A stretch of 64,000 nucleotides of DNA, taken from contig OX393581.1 of NCBI GenBank assembly GCA_947652605.1, positions 48,879,924 to 48,943,923 of the forward strand, given 5' to 3'. This stretch comes from Elmis aenea (taxonomy: Eukaryota; Arthropoda; Insecta; Coleoptera; Elmidae). Below the pieces are notes generated by a model. That model saw nothing but the letters and a program-made list of their open reading frames with translations. It had not been told where the DNA came from and searched no databases. Positions 1 through 11,932 of the stretch are shown here, in pieces; position 1 is the stretch's first letter, and the number at the start of each line of letters is the position of its first letter. Both the position numbers and the translations under genes were made by a program.

Positions 1-101
1 TTGTCCCTAAAACTGCAAATTTTTGGTAATTTAACCGTTTCTCTTTCTTGACTATTAAGCGAGATACCCATGTAATCCCATCGAATTTGGACCACCCTGT
101 A
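1..101. mobile_element. Right end of foldback element, family A (truncated by window start)
   Basis: The first 101 bases match the right terminus of the copy at 45741-46472: an AACCGTTTCTC block, a TTAAGCGAGATACCCATG block, then the terminal inverted repeat ending GGACCACCCTGTA. The left part lies outside the window. No coding sequence is visible. Confidence 0.7.
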
Positions 102-1440
102 CAGGGAATAAACAGTTTGTTTCAAGAGATATCTCTAAAAATTAAAGTAATAAAACAAAAAACCAAAACCAATTTTTTAGAAATGTAAAACACTAAAAAA
201 ACCAAAAGTTGTCTGCTTTTTATTATTTAAAAAAAAAAATGATTTTGCTGCTCCATTTAACAACATTTGAGAATTCAAATCTATCAGAGTAGAAAAAACT
301 AAACTCTTCCATCGTGTCAAGCTTGCAGCATGTCCTTTCTTAGTAGAACATGGTCTTTTGTATGCAATAATATTAATTAATTCAGTATTATACCAGTTAA
401 TTGTTTAACGATTATCGTAAATGGTATAACAAGTTTATGAATCTTTAACTTGATGATCGGATGTACTTTCTACACTTTGTATGTTAACTTTGCTCATCAC
501 TAACTGAGTTGAGGAAGTAAACAGTTCAGATGTATCGGAGATGAAAGCTCTTGGAAGATCTTTGAATTCAATTAATTTTTGTGAAATTTCCTAAACACAT
601 TATATTGTGCACTAAAATTTTTATTAGCAAAATAGTTAAGTAAAAAATCTTTTGTTTACACCTAGTTTTAGCCTCATACAAGTATTTACCGGTTAGGAAC
701 AGTTAATACAGAACACTTTCATTAGGAAGTGACACATTATCGACGTACAAATTTAGTCACATGTGGAGTAACTTAGTGACCCTGAAAATTTCGAGAGTGA
801 ATGGAAAAAAGTTTTTTTTATCGCGAAGTTATTTCCTTACAAATTAATAGTTCCGGTCAATTAGTTGCATGCACCTTATGATACAAACGTTAGACTACTT
901 TAAACAAAATTCTATATAGTTACAAATCATTGTTTTAGCAATCGTGAGAATTTTGTGCATAATCTGAAAATGCATTTCATTATCCAAATTTATTAGTACA
1001 ATGAAGTAAAAAGCTTGTCTGTTCATCTACACTACTGCATATTTTTGCATATTCTCCTAGTAGCTTGTGAATGAGCTCCAAGTAGCTTATAAACAAAAAG
1101 TTTGCATAGCAATACCTTCATTTTAGGTTCAGTCATCCAGTTCAATAAAAAGTAAACAATTAGTGAGCTCTCTTTCTCTCTGTGTCTCTCTCCTTCTTCG
1201 TATCCGTTCAGTGACTATATAAATCGAACTTATGCAAGACCGCAAAATTTAAAATTAATAAAAAAGCTTTTACAGGTGAGCAAATACCCAAATCAAGTAA
1301 ACCATCCATAGAAAACCGAAAATATTATACTAGCATTTAGCAGTAAATAACTTTTTCTCAAATTTACAATACAAATACTTGGAACAAAAGTTCAAAATTT
1401 TGTATTTACACAACACACATAATTTTATTTGATTAAACCT
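102..1440. other. AT-rich intergenic DNA
   Basis: There is no ORF of note, no inverted repeat and no recognised element. A short pyrimidine run (CTCTCTTTCTCTCTGTGTCTC) lies near 1165-1190. Confidence 0.6.
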
Positions 1441-1479
1441 TCCTCTTAATCGGGTTCTCTTGTACCTTGTGGTTTCAGA

Positions 1480-1690
1480 TTATGTTTCCCAGTTTTTGAT
1501 TAAGTTTCTCCATTCCTGTCTATAGTTGGCTAACTGTAGCGCATCTCTCCAGCTTACACATTTTTCTTTTAGTGTCTGCCTCACTTCGCTTTCCCATTTT
1601 GTTCTTGGTTTTCCTCTACCTACTTCTTTTTCTCTCAAACTTCGTTTTCCATGCCATCTTTGCGTAGCTGCTCTTTGGCATGCGCAGTAT
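1480..1690 (-). pseudogene. Non-LTR retrotransposon ORF2 C-terminal fragment
   Basis: The minus-strand reading gives a basic peptide containing GKRSLREKEVGRGKPRTKW followed by a W-R-D-A...Y-R-Q-E-W-R-N-L-I tail. This is the usual C-terminal end of insect non-LTR endonuclease/reverse transcriptase polyproteins (a G-R-G-K-P-R-T-K-W motif followed by a W-rich tail). Only about 65 residues are left and the reverse transcriptase core is absent, so this is a 5'-truncated, dead copy. The family assignment rests on motif recognition only. Confidence 0.5.
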
Positions 1691-1824
1691 TTGATATAAA
1701 TAACAACAAAATTATCTACAAGCAATCCCCATTCTAGAAATTAAACCCTTTAACTCATATGAATAATTTTTTCTGCGCCCCTCCAGAAAATCAGCACTTT
1801 CCGATCAATTTTTAGACTGGAAAA

Positions 1825-3496
1825 TACAGGGTGTCCCCGTTATCACCGCGAATATTTTAAATGGTGATAGAGAACCTTTTTCTAAAAAAAAATGTCAAGT
1901 AAAATTTTTTCCTAAAATCAAATGCTAAGCTGATATCAACACTTACTTGATTTTTTTACACTTCTGCATTTATAAGACTCTGTAGCCGAAAATATCAATT
2001 TTATCGTAAAATATCTTAAAGCTTTTTAATAGAGCAGGAAATTATCTACAAAATTAGTTCTATTTATTTTTTGTCTACAGGCAATGGTTTGAGAGTTATA
2101 AAGCTGTTTGTACAAAAAAATGTAAAAAATTTACAAAATTTAATTGTTTCTTAGACTCTGCAACCGCTGTATCTTTAAAACGAAAGGTTGTACAAAAAAA
2201 ACCGACGGCCCATTCCGGGTAGCAAACTTTATGGGCTACAACTTAAGTCAAGTGAAATTTTTTGAAAATCAAACCGATTTTCCGGAAAAGCTGAAAATAA
2301 GGAATAGAGTGCAAAAACAAAATTTCCTACAAATATTGTTTTGTATTTAAAAATGCTTTTAAAGAGAGTGCGATTACGTGATTGAAAATGATAGAGGTCA
2401 TTTTGAACACTTAATTTTATTGCGTCCAGATGGATTTGCATTGTTTTGCATTTTATCGGTTTTTTTTCCACCTTTTTTACTATTATAAACATTTCTATGA
2501 TACATTTAGTTTTATTGAACAACATATTTACCGAAGTTGTAGTCCGTTAAATGCCTTATCCGCAATAGGCATCCGTTTTGCTCTACGACGTTTCGTTAAA
2601 AAGATGCGGCGTTTTTAAAAAATTACATAACTTATTTATACGCAATTTTACAATTTTTTGTTAAATTTGTTCGTTAGCTCCTTTAAAAAAATTATAAGGG
2701 GTGGTTTTCTGAAGAATTTTCATACTTCATAAAAAGCTTTGAAACTGATGAGATACATAATTTTATGAATGGTGCCGATGCTATGGCATTTTTAAATACA
2801 AAATATCACAATTACCGGGAGTTTTTGTTTTTCGAAAACGATAAAATGCAAAACAATGCAAATCCATCTGGACGCAATAAAATTAACATGTAACCACAAA
2901 ATTACTTCAATAAGTGTTCAAAATGACCTCCATCATTCAATTACGTAATCGCACTCTCTTTAAAAGCATTTTTAAATACAAAACAATATTTGTAGGAAAT
3001 TTTGTTTTTGCACTCTATTCCTTATTTTCAGCTTTTCCGGAAAATCGGTTTGATTTTCAAAAAATTTCACTTAACCAAAGTTGTAGCCCATAAAATTTGG
3101 TATCCGGAATGGGCCGTCAGTTTTTTTGTACAACCTTTCGTTTTAAAGATACAGGGGTTGCAAAGTCTAAGAAACAATTAAATTTTGTAAATTTTTTACA
3201 TTTTTTTGTACAAACAGCTTTATAACTCTCAAACCATTGCTGTAGACAAAAAATAAATAGAACTAATTTTGTAGATAATTTCCTGCTCTATTAAAAAGCT
3301 TTAAGATATTTTACGATAAAAATTGATATTTTCGGCTACTGAGTCTTATAAATGCAGAAGTGTAAAAAAATCAAGTAAGTGTTGATATCAGCTTAGCATT
3401 TGATTTAAGGAAAAAATTTTACTTGACATTTTTTCTTAGAAAAAGGTCCTCTATCACCATTTAAAATATTCGCGGTGATAACGGGGACACCCTGTA
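1825..3496. mobile_element. 1.67-kb foldback DNA element (TACAGGGTGTCCCCG family)
   Basis: The element starts TACAGGGTGTCCCCGTTATC and ends with its complement at 3496. The two arms (about 1825-2462 and 2836-3496) read as near-complete reverse complements over roughly 640 bases, with a loop of about 370 bases. Small ORFs in it are mirror images of each other and are not genes. It would be non-autonomous, mobilised by a transposase encoded elsewhere (inference). The ends fit insertion at TA. Confidence 0.85.
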
Positions 3497-3500
3497 TATC

Positions 3501-3600
3501 TTTACTGGCCTAGGCCAGAAAGCAACTGGTTGCCATGGTAATGAGTTGTCTTTACCGGCCTAGGCTGGAAAGTAGCTGCTGCCATGGTGATGAGCTGTTG
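3501..3600. repeat. Tandem duplication of a 50-bp unit
   Basis: Two adjacent copies of a unit that runs TCTTTAC(T/C)GGCCTAGGC...GCCATGGT(A/G)ATGAG(T/C)TG. The unit is richer in G+C than its surroundings and starts directly after the foldback element. Confidence 0.7.
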
Positions 3601-3688
3601 AGCTGTTTGTTGATTTGCGTTGTCAAACAAGCGTCGTTATACCACCAAGCGCGTTTTCACCTGTGGTTTGTTAAGTTATTGTTTAATT

Positions 3689-3862
3689 ATGGATGGTAAC
3701 GAAAGTGATTTTGGTGTCATTGGAGGACACAGAAAAAATATTGTGCGTAACATACCCGGAAAGTCTCTTTACGTGACTCGTATGCTTTCAGGACTCGCCT
3801 ACGGCTCGTCCCAAAACTGCCTACTCGCCGGTAAAGTAGCACTTTCTGGTCGTGTTACGTAA
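3689..3862 (+). CDS. Small ORF of unknown function, possibly a transposon fragment
   Basis: From the ATG at 3689 the frame stays open for 57 residues (MDGNESDFGVIGG... to ...ALSGRVT). G+C is higher than in the flanks, and a donor-like CCG|GTAAAG lies near its end (about 3830), so it could be the first exon of something longer. No domain is recognised. It sits beside a 50-bp duplication and a foldback element, so a repeat-derived fragment is as likely as a gene. Confidence 0.18.
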   Translation: MDGNESDFGVIGGHRKNIVRNIPGKSLYVTRMLSGLAYGSSQNCLLAGKVALSGRVT

Positions 3863-5727
3863 ATAACTATAACAATGCATTTTGCATTAGATTATTGACT
3901 AGTAGTGTGTCGAATGACAATGTCAGCAAAACTGTTACAGAAATTTAGAATAGATTGAGCAAATACCGTTTAAAATTAGCCCTAAAGTGATATTAAACTG
4001 GTTTCTAGATCGTTTAGCAATATTTCGCAATTATTATTACGCTTTATAGAACAAGTGCAAGCAATTTTCCATGGCTACGTCATAGGGTATGCTTTTAAGA
4101 TGAAAATTTGTAGAAAATGTCGTGAAATATATTTCTGCTGCAGAAATCAAAAAGCGATACTTAAAATCGCCACCTACACCTGTAATCGTGTTAATTATTC
4201 CCGAGTTATGCTTTTATTCAACTGCTCAAGGACTATTTAAGGTAAAAACTTGGACTGATACAGATTTTTTTATTTATGCAACCTTGTCACTTTATGATAT
4301 TTTTTACGTTTTTGTATGCACAAACAAAACCGTTTAAAGATTTATTGCTTTTTTAAGGCCTTAATTCCTTGTATAAACATAAAAACTCAAAATTCAACGA
4401 ACTTTTTACAAGGCTACTGAAAATCATTGTCTTAGCTTCTAGGAAAAAAACATATATTGTTACTAATTAAGAATATTTATTTGTAGCATAAAAACCCATG
4501 TTTGAACGTAAAAAAACCGAGGCAAAAACTTGATTTGCAACCACTGAATTAAACCCATTTTCAGGGAAATTTGGTTAGCTACTCGCATGTAATAAAAACA
4601 AAAAAAAAACAGCATATAATGCACAAGCACAACTCGTGATAATTTTATTTACGTAACTTAAAAAATATTACTCAAGTTGTGTTGAGAATTAATTTTGTGT
4701 TTTTTAATCGGCTTCCTTTATAAAAACAATTAATTTGTGGTTTAAAACCATACATAACCCAACACATATGGACTTTGTTTAAACAAATCACAATTTTTTA
4801 GCTCAACAAATTATTTTTGTGACATTTATTGTGCGAAAGTTGATTCTGGAGTCTTCTAAAGACAAACATTTAAATAGAAAATACAGAGCAGATTAAATAT
4901 TCTAATAATACACTGTCTGATTTTAATGAGTTTGCTAAAAACTTGAATTAATTTTTATTTTAACATAAATAAATATTAGTTTGTTTTTAACAGCATTATC
5001 ATTACGAAGTGACTAATTTATGGATTGTTTTTGAACAATTTTATTATTGCCATAAAACTTAATTATTCGTTCTGCTCTTCGTATAATCTAAGCAAGAACT
5101 TTTTGAACTAAATATTTTAAACTCCCCAAGCAGTTCTTGAGGTTGGATTTCACAAAGTACAAATGCAATTTTGTGGTCAGGTAATACTGCACTTAGTCCT
5201 GAAACTGCAACAGTAATAGAAACATTTTTTACACGTTGTTATTTGTAACTCACACAATTTGTAATGGTTTCGGATGGCTGTTACGTGCGAAGGTTACTTT
5301 TTATTTATTCTAAGGATGGCTTAGAGTAAATTGTTACAATCGACGATTCGAATACTTTATTTTGTTCAACACACTTTTAAATTCGCTAGGCTAACGCTTA
5401 TAATTATTTATACATAAATTAAACATAGCTATTAATAATGAATCTAATTCGAATGTAAATCTACCAAAATATTTTAAATTAGGTGTTGAATAAAATGGCT
5501 ATTTTTTAGTTATTTCGTTTAAGCGAAATAATACATGAATTAATTTGCATGATTATAATTAACAGGCAATAAATTTGCAATTGTAAACATTATCAACAAC
5601 TTTAATTTAATTTTGCATGTGCGCTTGTAAGTTATAACTTATTATCCTTTACACAACAAACTTTCTTTATACGTCGTAAGACGAAAATAAAAAGATAAGA
5701 GCCTTTAAATTAAATGTATTTATATTA
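3863..5727. other. AT-rich intergenic DNA
   Basis: No gene or clear repeat is seen. The ORF at 4055-4337 has no recognisable product and no coding character. Confidence 0.5.
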
Positions 5728-5934
5728 TACAGGGTGATTGAAATTCGAGTTAAAGCATGGGGATCTCGCTTATTATAATAGCTAGAGTATAGGTTTAAAT
5801 TCGGCAATTTGTTTGAGATATTTTGAATTTCTCTTCGGGATATTATTGAGCACGAAATTTAGCAACTTTGCCGAATTTAAACCTAAACTTAAACGAGATT
5901 CCCATTCTTAAACTGGTATTTCAATCACCCTGTA
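5728..5934. mobile_element. Short MITE, family C (TACAGGGTGATTGAAATTCG)
   Basis: A 207-bp element with termini TACAGGGTGATTGAAATTCG and the complementary TTTCAATCACCCTGTA, plus the subterminal ATCTCGCTTATTATAATAGC motif. It is an internally deleted version of the 1.18-kb copy at 43136-44313: both ends match and the middle is missing. Confidence 0.85.
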
Positions 5935-7432
5935 TACAGTTCAAAAACCTGTTGTTACAAAATTTTGAAAACTGACACCAAAAAGTGAAATGCAAGACAT
6001 TTTATAATAATGACACTACAATCTCCACAGGAAAGGACAGATTAGGGACAGAAAGTAGTTTAATCCTCTCACTGCAATCTACAGTACCAAGTCCTAAAAA
6101 TTATAAACCTCATAATTAAAAGTGAACAAACGAATAACCTTATGCACGAAAGTCGTTTACTTGGGCAAAAATATAAAAATCTTAACAGCAACGTTACCAA
6201 AACTCATTGCTAATCAACAACACACAGAAAAATAAAATGTCAAACATCCATTTTATTGCCAAAGTCTTTGAAAATCACCTTTGCCGTGAAAGTTCCAAGT
6301 TATACACTCAACAAAGTGTAAAGAAATTCACAAATCAAACTGATAAATATACTATACGATTAAATGTTTCTAATAACTAACGGTAATTCGGTTGCAAATT
6401 ATTTCAGTTATGACACTGAACGTAAAGTTTTATTTGCTGTATTAAAAAAATTAGAAGGGAATTATGTTATCTACTTCTAATGGCGTTTTATTTGAACATG
6501 TGTTGTAATTTTTAATTGGCATTGGTTGTAGTTCATGGTGTACAACTAATTAGCACTTTTATGATATCATTCTATCTTAATTTTATTGACTCCAAATTTT
6601 TTTAGCCGGATAAGTTGTATTTTCAGTGTTTCAAATAAAAGTTATTTAATCCAACGTAAATTATTAACATATCAGCTTTCTTTCATTTTATCATATTATT
6701 TGCAAATTATTAATTTAAATAAAGATTGTAAAATATATGACGATATAACATAGCCAATCTATGAAGCAGATTTTTAATTTAGCACCATTTTTTATTTTCA
6801 AACGTAAAGTAATTTGCTGCCTGTTGCAACCCTTGACTACGTCTCGGGCTACAACACTCGCGCTCTTGATGCAAAGTATTACTTTCCGTTCTCGCTATAC
6901 AAAAACTAAAGGTGTCTTCCTCCCGCTTATTATTTTAAAGTGTATAATTAACTAATTAAACTAAGACCACGCAGTTTATCTGTTAATTAAAAAATTGCTG
7001 GACTAAAAACTGATTGTTAATTTAATGAGCAAACTACTAACAGTAACGAAACTAAAAGTACATATGTATGTGTGTCAGTTAACGGGTTAAATATGAATGC
7101 ATCGTGGCTTGCTCTGAAAGAGTGGAACATGATCAAGTATCCTACGAAAGTGATTGTTGGAAAGTAAACTGCCGCTTCGCGATCAGATGCTCGCTTTTTT
7201 TCGGACATCGAAAGTTTAACTTGTATTTCAGTAGTCATTGTTTACGTCAACTAACAAAACAGCTGAATGCTACAAACGACATGTTAACATTTAATTGCAT
7301 TTAAAGCGATGTAATTTGCGTATGTTAATATTTTCTACAAGCAATTACATTTTACGTACTTGGTGCAATCTAATTTGGGCCAGTATGGGAATCTCGCTTA
7401 ATAAAAGAGATATTTTCGATTCAATTTTTTTC
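5935..7432. other. AT-rich intergenic DNA
   Basis: Nothing recognisable. Overlapping ORFs on both strands at 7017-7304 encode no known domain. Confidence 0.5.
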
Positions 7433-7575
7433 AGGAAATTTTGCAAAATTCCTGCAAAATACCTGCAAAAGTCCTGCAAAAGTCCTGCAAAATTCCTGCA
7501 AAATTCCAGCAAATTTCCTGCAAAATTTTCTTCGAAATTCCTGCAAAATTTGTACTAATTCCTGCAAAATAATAA
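7433..7575. repeat. Minisatellite of about 11 bp (TTCCTGCAAAA)
   Basis: About a dozen degenerate copies of TTCCTGCAAAA / GTCCTGCAAAA run in tandem. A further single TTTCCTGCAAAATG lies at about 7798. The repeat makes a small ORF with a KSCKSPAKFLQN-like pattern, an artefact of the repeat rather than a protein. Confidence 0.85.
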
Positions 7576-8596
7576 ATTAACATGAATATTTGTGAATTGT
7601 GATATTGAGCTCCACTGCTAACTTAATTAAATTATTTTATCTCTAATATTAAATAAGATTACCGTAGCGGCCCAAATCAAATGGTATACTTTTTTCATAA
7701 ACTATTGCAAAACCGCAATTTTCTTTTAAAACTGCACGTTTATAAATGTGCAGTAACTTATTATAGTAATTTATTCATTTAATTATTCATTACAAATTTT
7801 CCTGCAAAATGAAAGTACTTAACTCAATTAATATCACAAATAACTTCATTTTACTATTGTTTTGTAGGTTTTTAAGTATAAATTACTACACATTTAATAC
7901 GTCTAGACGCCAGAGTCTCCTCATTAATTCAAGTATCAATTTATAAACAATCACTTAACATCATTAAATTCCCAAGCATCAATCAATAATCATTTAAATA
8001 TAAATAATTGTATATTAAAGTATCATTACCTATAATATAGTGAACTACACGCGAGTCTTATGTAAGTGTACACATATTTTTTTCGGTGAAACTGCACGTG
8101 TTTGTTTACATATACCAATAAAGAAAATAAAATTTACTTAATTATAAGTTTAACTGGTATCGTTTCTGTCTTAATAACATATTTTTAATTGTTAATTATC
8201 AATTCAGTTATTAATTGTGTCTTGTTCCATTAATTTCTACATTCTCTTTCGATAAATATCAAATAACTAATACCCAGTATTCAACAAACGTATAAAGAAT
8301 TCGTTTTTTGTAACGTATCTTAAAGCGCAAGCGTTTCTCATCGACTTGCTCGTCTGAAAGTATGTTAAATGAGTAAATTGCAATAGTTTTACGTAAGAAA
8401 TAAATCAAACTGAATGATTTAAACAATTTTGCGTAAGTAACCGCTAAATAACTTCGCGTGTTCTCGAAGAATATAAATATTATACTTTGTTTCAAGTTTT
8501 CTTTACTTTGTGATAATCGTTTTTATTTCCAGTAAAATGTATAAGTCTGAAATTGTTTAAATAATTCATTTTGAATGTAATATAAATAAATTCTCA
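7576..8596. other. AT-rich intergenic DNA
   Basis: No gene, RNA or structured repeat is seen apart from the stray CCTGCAAAATG copy of the neighbouring minisatellite. Confidence 0.5.
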
Positions 8597-8731
8597 CCGT
8601 GAAGTTGGAGGCACAATTCTTTTTTTTAATTATCTCGTATTTGAGACCAGCAAAAAAATTAAAAAGTGCAGCAAAACATTATGAAGTTAAAAGTTTTTGA
8701 ATTCTGTTATTATGTACCTTCAACTTCACGG
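8597..8731. mobile_element. Small MITE-like inverted repeat
   Basis: A 135-bp stretch bounded by CCGTGAAGTTGGAGG and its near-complement CCTTCAACTTCACGG. It has no coding capacity. The superfamily is not recognised. Confidence 0.6.
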
Positions 8732-9464
8732 ACCTTCATATTAGGGCTTTGTCCTGCAGCACAAAGGAAAGTTGATAATAATATTTTTATAATTGTCGAA
8801 CGCTTGTAACCTTGCATATTAAATATTTAAAAATTATCGTTATCAGTATGCAAATTTAACCTTACAAAAGCAATATTAATTATACGTTGTTTTAAAAAGA
8901 GGAATACATATTTCGAAACTATACCGTTTCGTAACAAAAAATCCAAGTTCAACAAACGTACATCCTCATTAAATAAAATTAAAAACGACACAAGGAGATA
9001 TAACAAAACCATTCCGACTTGCAAATTTTAGCAATTAATCGTCCAGCAAAAATGTTACAGTGATGTTTTTCCTACCACCTAATAACAAATTAATTTTTAT
9101 TTACGTCAAGTACATCCTAGATAATAAAATTTTAACGAGCATGGAAATCGGTTTGAAAGCATTAAAAACTGTTAATATTTGGCAACATTATTACAAGCAA
9201 CTTTATTTCGACAAATATAAAAATAATCAAAGAAAACATATAAGAAACAGAAATATTGTTATTACTGTCATAAATCGATAAGCCACCAGCACTTTCAAAA
9301 CCTCAAGAAATTTAAAGATCAACCAGACAATTTTGCTTTTGCAAAAAAGAACCACAGCTACCTTTAACACCATAATGACTGCTTTCCACTGTACAATATG
9401 ATTACTGTATTATGCCAACTTGTAATATAAAATATACTTTTAACGTTACCAACTTTCTTAATAA

Positions 9465-11727
9465 ATGTGAAATCTCCCTTAACGGACACCTCCGATAAGC
9501 GGCCACCTCTCTTAACCGGACGGTTTTACGGGAACCGAAATTTTTATATTGATACTTCTAATAAATATTACTCTATTAGGCGGACTCTCCTTTAAACGGA
9601 CACGGACACTAAGTTTGCCTCCCTTTTATGATAAAAATCTCTCTTGTACGGACGCAAGTAAAGGCATGCGTGTAGCGTACACAATACTATTTTCTTACGA
9701 ACACGCCCCAAAAGCGTACAGTTGGTAACCCTACCTCCAGCTGGCAGTTCTTATTACGTTGGCATTAGTTTGTTAGCTAATAAAGTAGAGTTTTTTCTCT
9801 TTTGTCAGATTATATAGTGTGTGTAGTAAGAATGGCGCCAAAGAGACGCATGTTGACGTTAAGAGAAAAGTTAGAAGTGATTGAAATTTATGATAAAGAA
9901 AAACTCAGTGTCCGTAACTTAGCGACTCGATTTGATATTGGTAAAACTCAAGCAAGTGAAATTATAAAACATAGAGAAAAATTGCAGAACAGAGTTATTT
10001 CAAATATTAATCCAGAACAAAAAAGAGGCTTTTTTAAAGCTGAGGGCCTTAATATTGACAGGCTGACTTACGAATGGTTCGCCAAAGCCCGAAATAAGAA
10101 CATTCCTTTATCGGGACCTATAATTAGATCAAAAGCTAAGGAAATTGGAGAACGTTTAGGCTACGAGAATTTCAGTGCTTCTTCTGGGTGGCTTGAAAAA
10201 TTTAGAATTCGTCACAACATTACTTTTAGATCAATTTCGGGTGAGGCTGCAAGTGTCGATCCGGCAGATGTTGCAAGTTTTAAAGATAATCTTCCAGTCG
10301 TATTAAAAAAATATGAAGCAAGAGACATTTACAATGCCGACGAAACTGGCCTTTTCTTTCGTGCATTGCCAGATAAAACGTTCGCTTTAAAAGGTGAAAA
10401 ATGTGTAGGTGGAAAAATGGCCAAAGAACGACTTACTGTTTTACATTGCGCTAATATGGCTGGTGAAAAGGAAAAGCTCTTGGTTATTGGAAAATCAGCG
10501 AGACCTCGTGCCTTTAAAAAACTGGATCTATGTTTGTTACCTGTGACTTGGTTTTCAAATAAAAAATCTTGGATGACAACTGATATAATGAGTGAATGGT
10601 TAAAACAATTTGATCGAAAAATGGTGGCTCAAAAACGAAAAATTCTATTATTTCTCGATAATGCAGCTTCTCATCCAAAAGATCTTAAGCTCCGAAACAT
10701 TAAAATAGTTTTCTTGCCACCAAATACCACAGCGTTGTGTCAGCCACTCGATCAAGGAGTCATAAAAACTTTTAAAGTATGTTACCGATCGTTAATTTTG
10801 AAACATATCTTGGCAAAAATGGATACCGTCACCAATGCTAATGAGTTGGTTAAATCCATAAATGTATTGGAGGCAGTCTATTTCATAAACACGGCATGGC
10901 AGCAAGTTTCCTCTGCAACCATTTATAATTGTTTTACGAAAGCTGGTTTTAGGCATGAGAATAGAGCAATAGCCGACAATGACGATGATTTTGATGCGGA
11001 TGATGAGTTACCACTGTCAAAGATTGCAGATATGTATAGAATGATGCAGCGTGTACACCAACATGTCGATCCTGACGAGTTTATTAATGTGGATCAAAAT
11101 TTACTAATGGAGGATGACCAAATAGAACTATTTCTTCCCGAGGTAGCCAATGAAGAAGTCGAATCTGAAGATGATTCAAGCAAAGTGGGGAACGATGATG
11201 AAATTGAATGTGAGTTAAAAACTTACAGCGACGCTCTTGAAACAGTGACGAAATTAAAGTTGTTTTCTTTAAAGAACAGTGACGCAATAGGGTTTGAAAA
11301 ATTAAGTGTGTTAGAAATGCACTTCTCACAAAACCTAGTCCAAAGAGAAACGCGCCAATCTTCAATTATGGAGTATTTTTTTCTAAAAGGAAAGAGTGTA
11401 CATTAGCACATATAATGTATGCAAGCAATATTTACCTATTTTTTGTTTAAATATAAGTACGTATGTATGTACATTTTTAGTTCACAGACTTGTTTTTTTA
11501 TAACATTTATGTTTTTTTACGCAAAAGAGGACTTTATTTTACTTTTTGTCATAAGTATAATATACTATATTATGTACTATTTAAGTGTTTTTATACATAT
11601 ATGTTTATTAATAAATAAAGGTAAACATTTCTTTTTCATTAAATCAGTTTTTCTATTCGGCGGACACCTCCTATAAGCGGACATAAAATCGGCGACCAGT
11701 GATGTCCGCCTATGAGAGATTCCACTG
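9465..11727 (+). mobile_element. Tigger/pogo-like DNA transposon, about 2.26 kb
   Basis: The left end (ATGTGAAATCTCCCTTAACG) and the complement of the right end (CAGTGGAATCTCTCATAGGC) form imperfect terminal inverted repeats around one intact transposase ORF. The right end is followed by TA, as expected for TA-targeting elements; the left boundary has drifted and the TA there is unclear. CGGAC/GCGGACA words recur inside both ends, including a direct copy of GGACACCTCC at about 9484 and 11664. They are candidate transposase-binding repeats (inference). Confidence 0.85.
9832..11406 (+). CDS. Tigger-like transposase (CENP-B/pogo family), intact
   Basis: A 524-residue DDE transposase. Residues 1-50 form the psq/CENP-B-type N-terminal helix-turn-helix (REKLEVIEIYDKEKLSVRNL...IGKTQASEI). 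Residues about 65-130 form the second CENP-B-like DNA-binding domain (YEWFAKARNKNIPLSGPII). Residues about 163-330 form the DDE catalytic core, with D170 in NADETG, D276 in FLDNAASHP and D307 in QPLDQGVIKTFK. The last two are 30 residues apart, as is usual for Tigger/pogo. The C-terminal 130 residues are acidic. The ATG at 9832 is chosen because it is the first ATG before the conserved N-terminus; the frame extends further upstream without an ATG. No stop or frameshift is present, so the protein could still be functional, or the gene could be domesticated. Its position between matching inverted repeats favours a mobile element. Confidence 0.92.
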   Translation: MAPKRRMLTLREKLEVIEIYDKEKLSVRNLATRFDIGKTQASEIIKHREKLQNRVISNINPEQKRGFFKAEGLNIDRLTYEWFAKARNKNIPLSGPIIRSKAKEIGERLGYENFSASSGWLEKFRIRHNITFRSISGEAASVDPADVASFKDNLPVVLKKYEARDIYNADETGLFFRALPDKTFALKGEKCVGGKMAKERLTVLHCANMAGEKEKLLVIGKSARPRAFKKLDLCLLPVTWFSNKKSWMTTDIMSEWLKQFDRKMVAQKRKILLFLDNAASHPKDLKLRNIKIVFLPPNTTALCQPLDQGVIKTFKVCYRSLILKHILAKMDTVTNANELVKSINVLEAVYFINTAWQQVSSATIYNCFTKAGFRHENRAIADNDDDFDADDELPLSKIADMYRMMQRVHQHVDPDEFINVDQNLLMEDDQIELFLPEVANEEVESEDDSSKVGNDDEIECELKTYSDALETVTKLKLFSLKNSDAIGFEKLSVLEMHFSQNLVQRETRQSSIMEYFFLKGKSVH

Positions 11728-11932
11728 TATATGTTTAGTTAAAGAAGTCACTTATCTTATTTGTGAAAAAAACTCTTTTTGAGTAACATCTACACTAGTT
11801 TTGACATTCTTATCTTTTAGTTGGAAGTTTTGCCATTAGCATTTCTATCGAAAAGATTCAAAAGTAACTTAGCTATTCCTTAAAAACCTATTGTTTTTAC
11901 GAATAAGATTAGTGATGTTTCAACCACACTTA

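Noticed and set aside
7295..7558. Lysine- and proline-patterned ORF
   Set aside because: The pattern comes from the 11-bp minisatellite.
11084..11365. Antisense ORF in the Tigger transposase
   Set aside because: It lies fully inside the transposase coding region and has no domain of its own.
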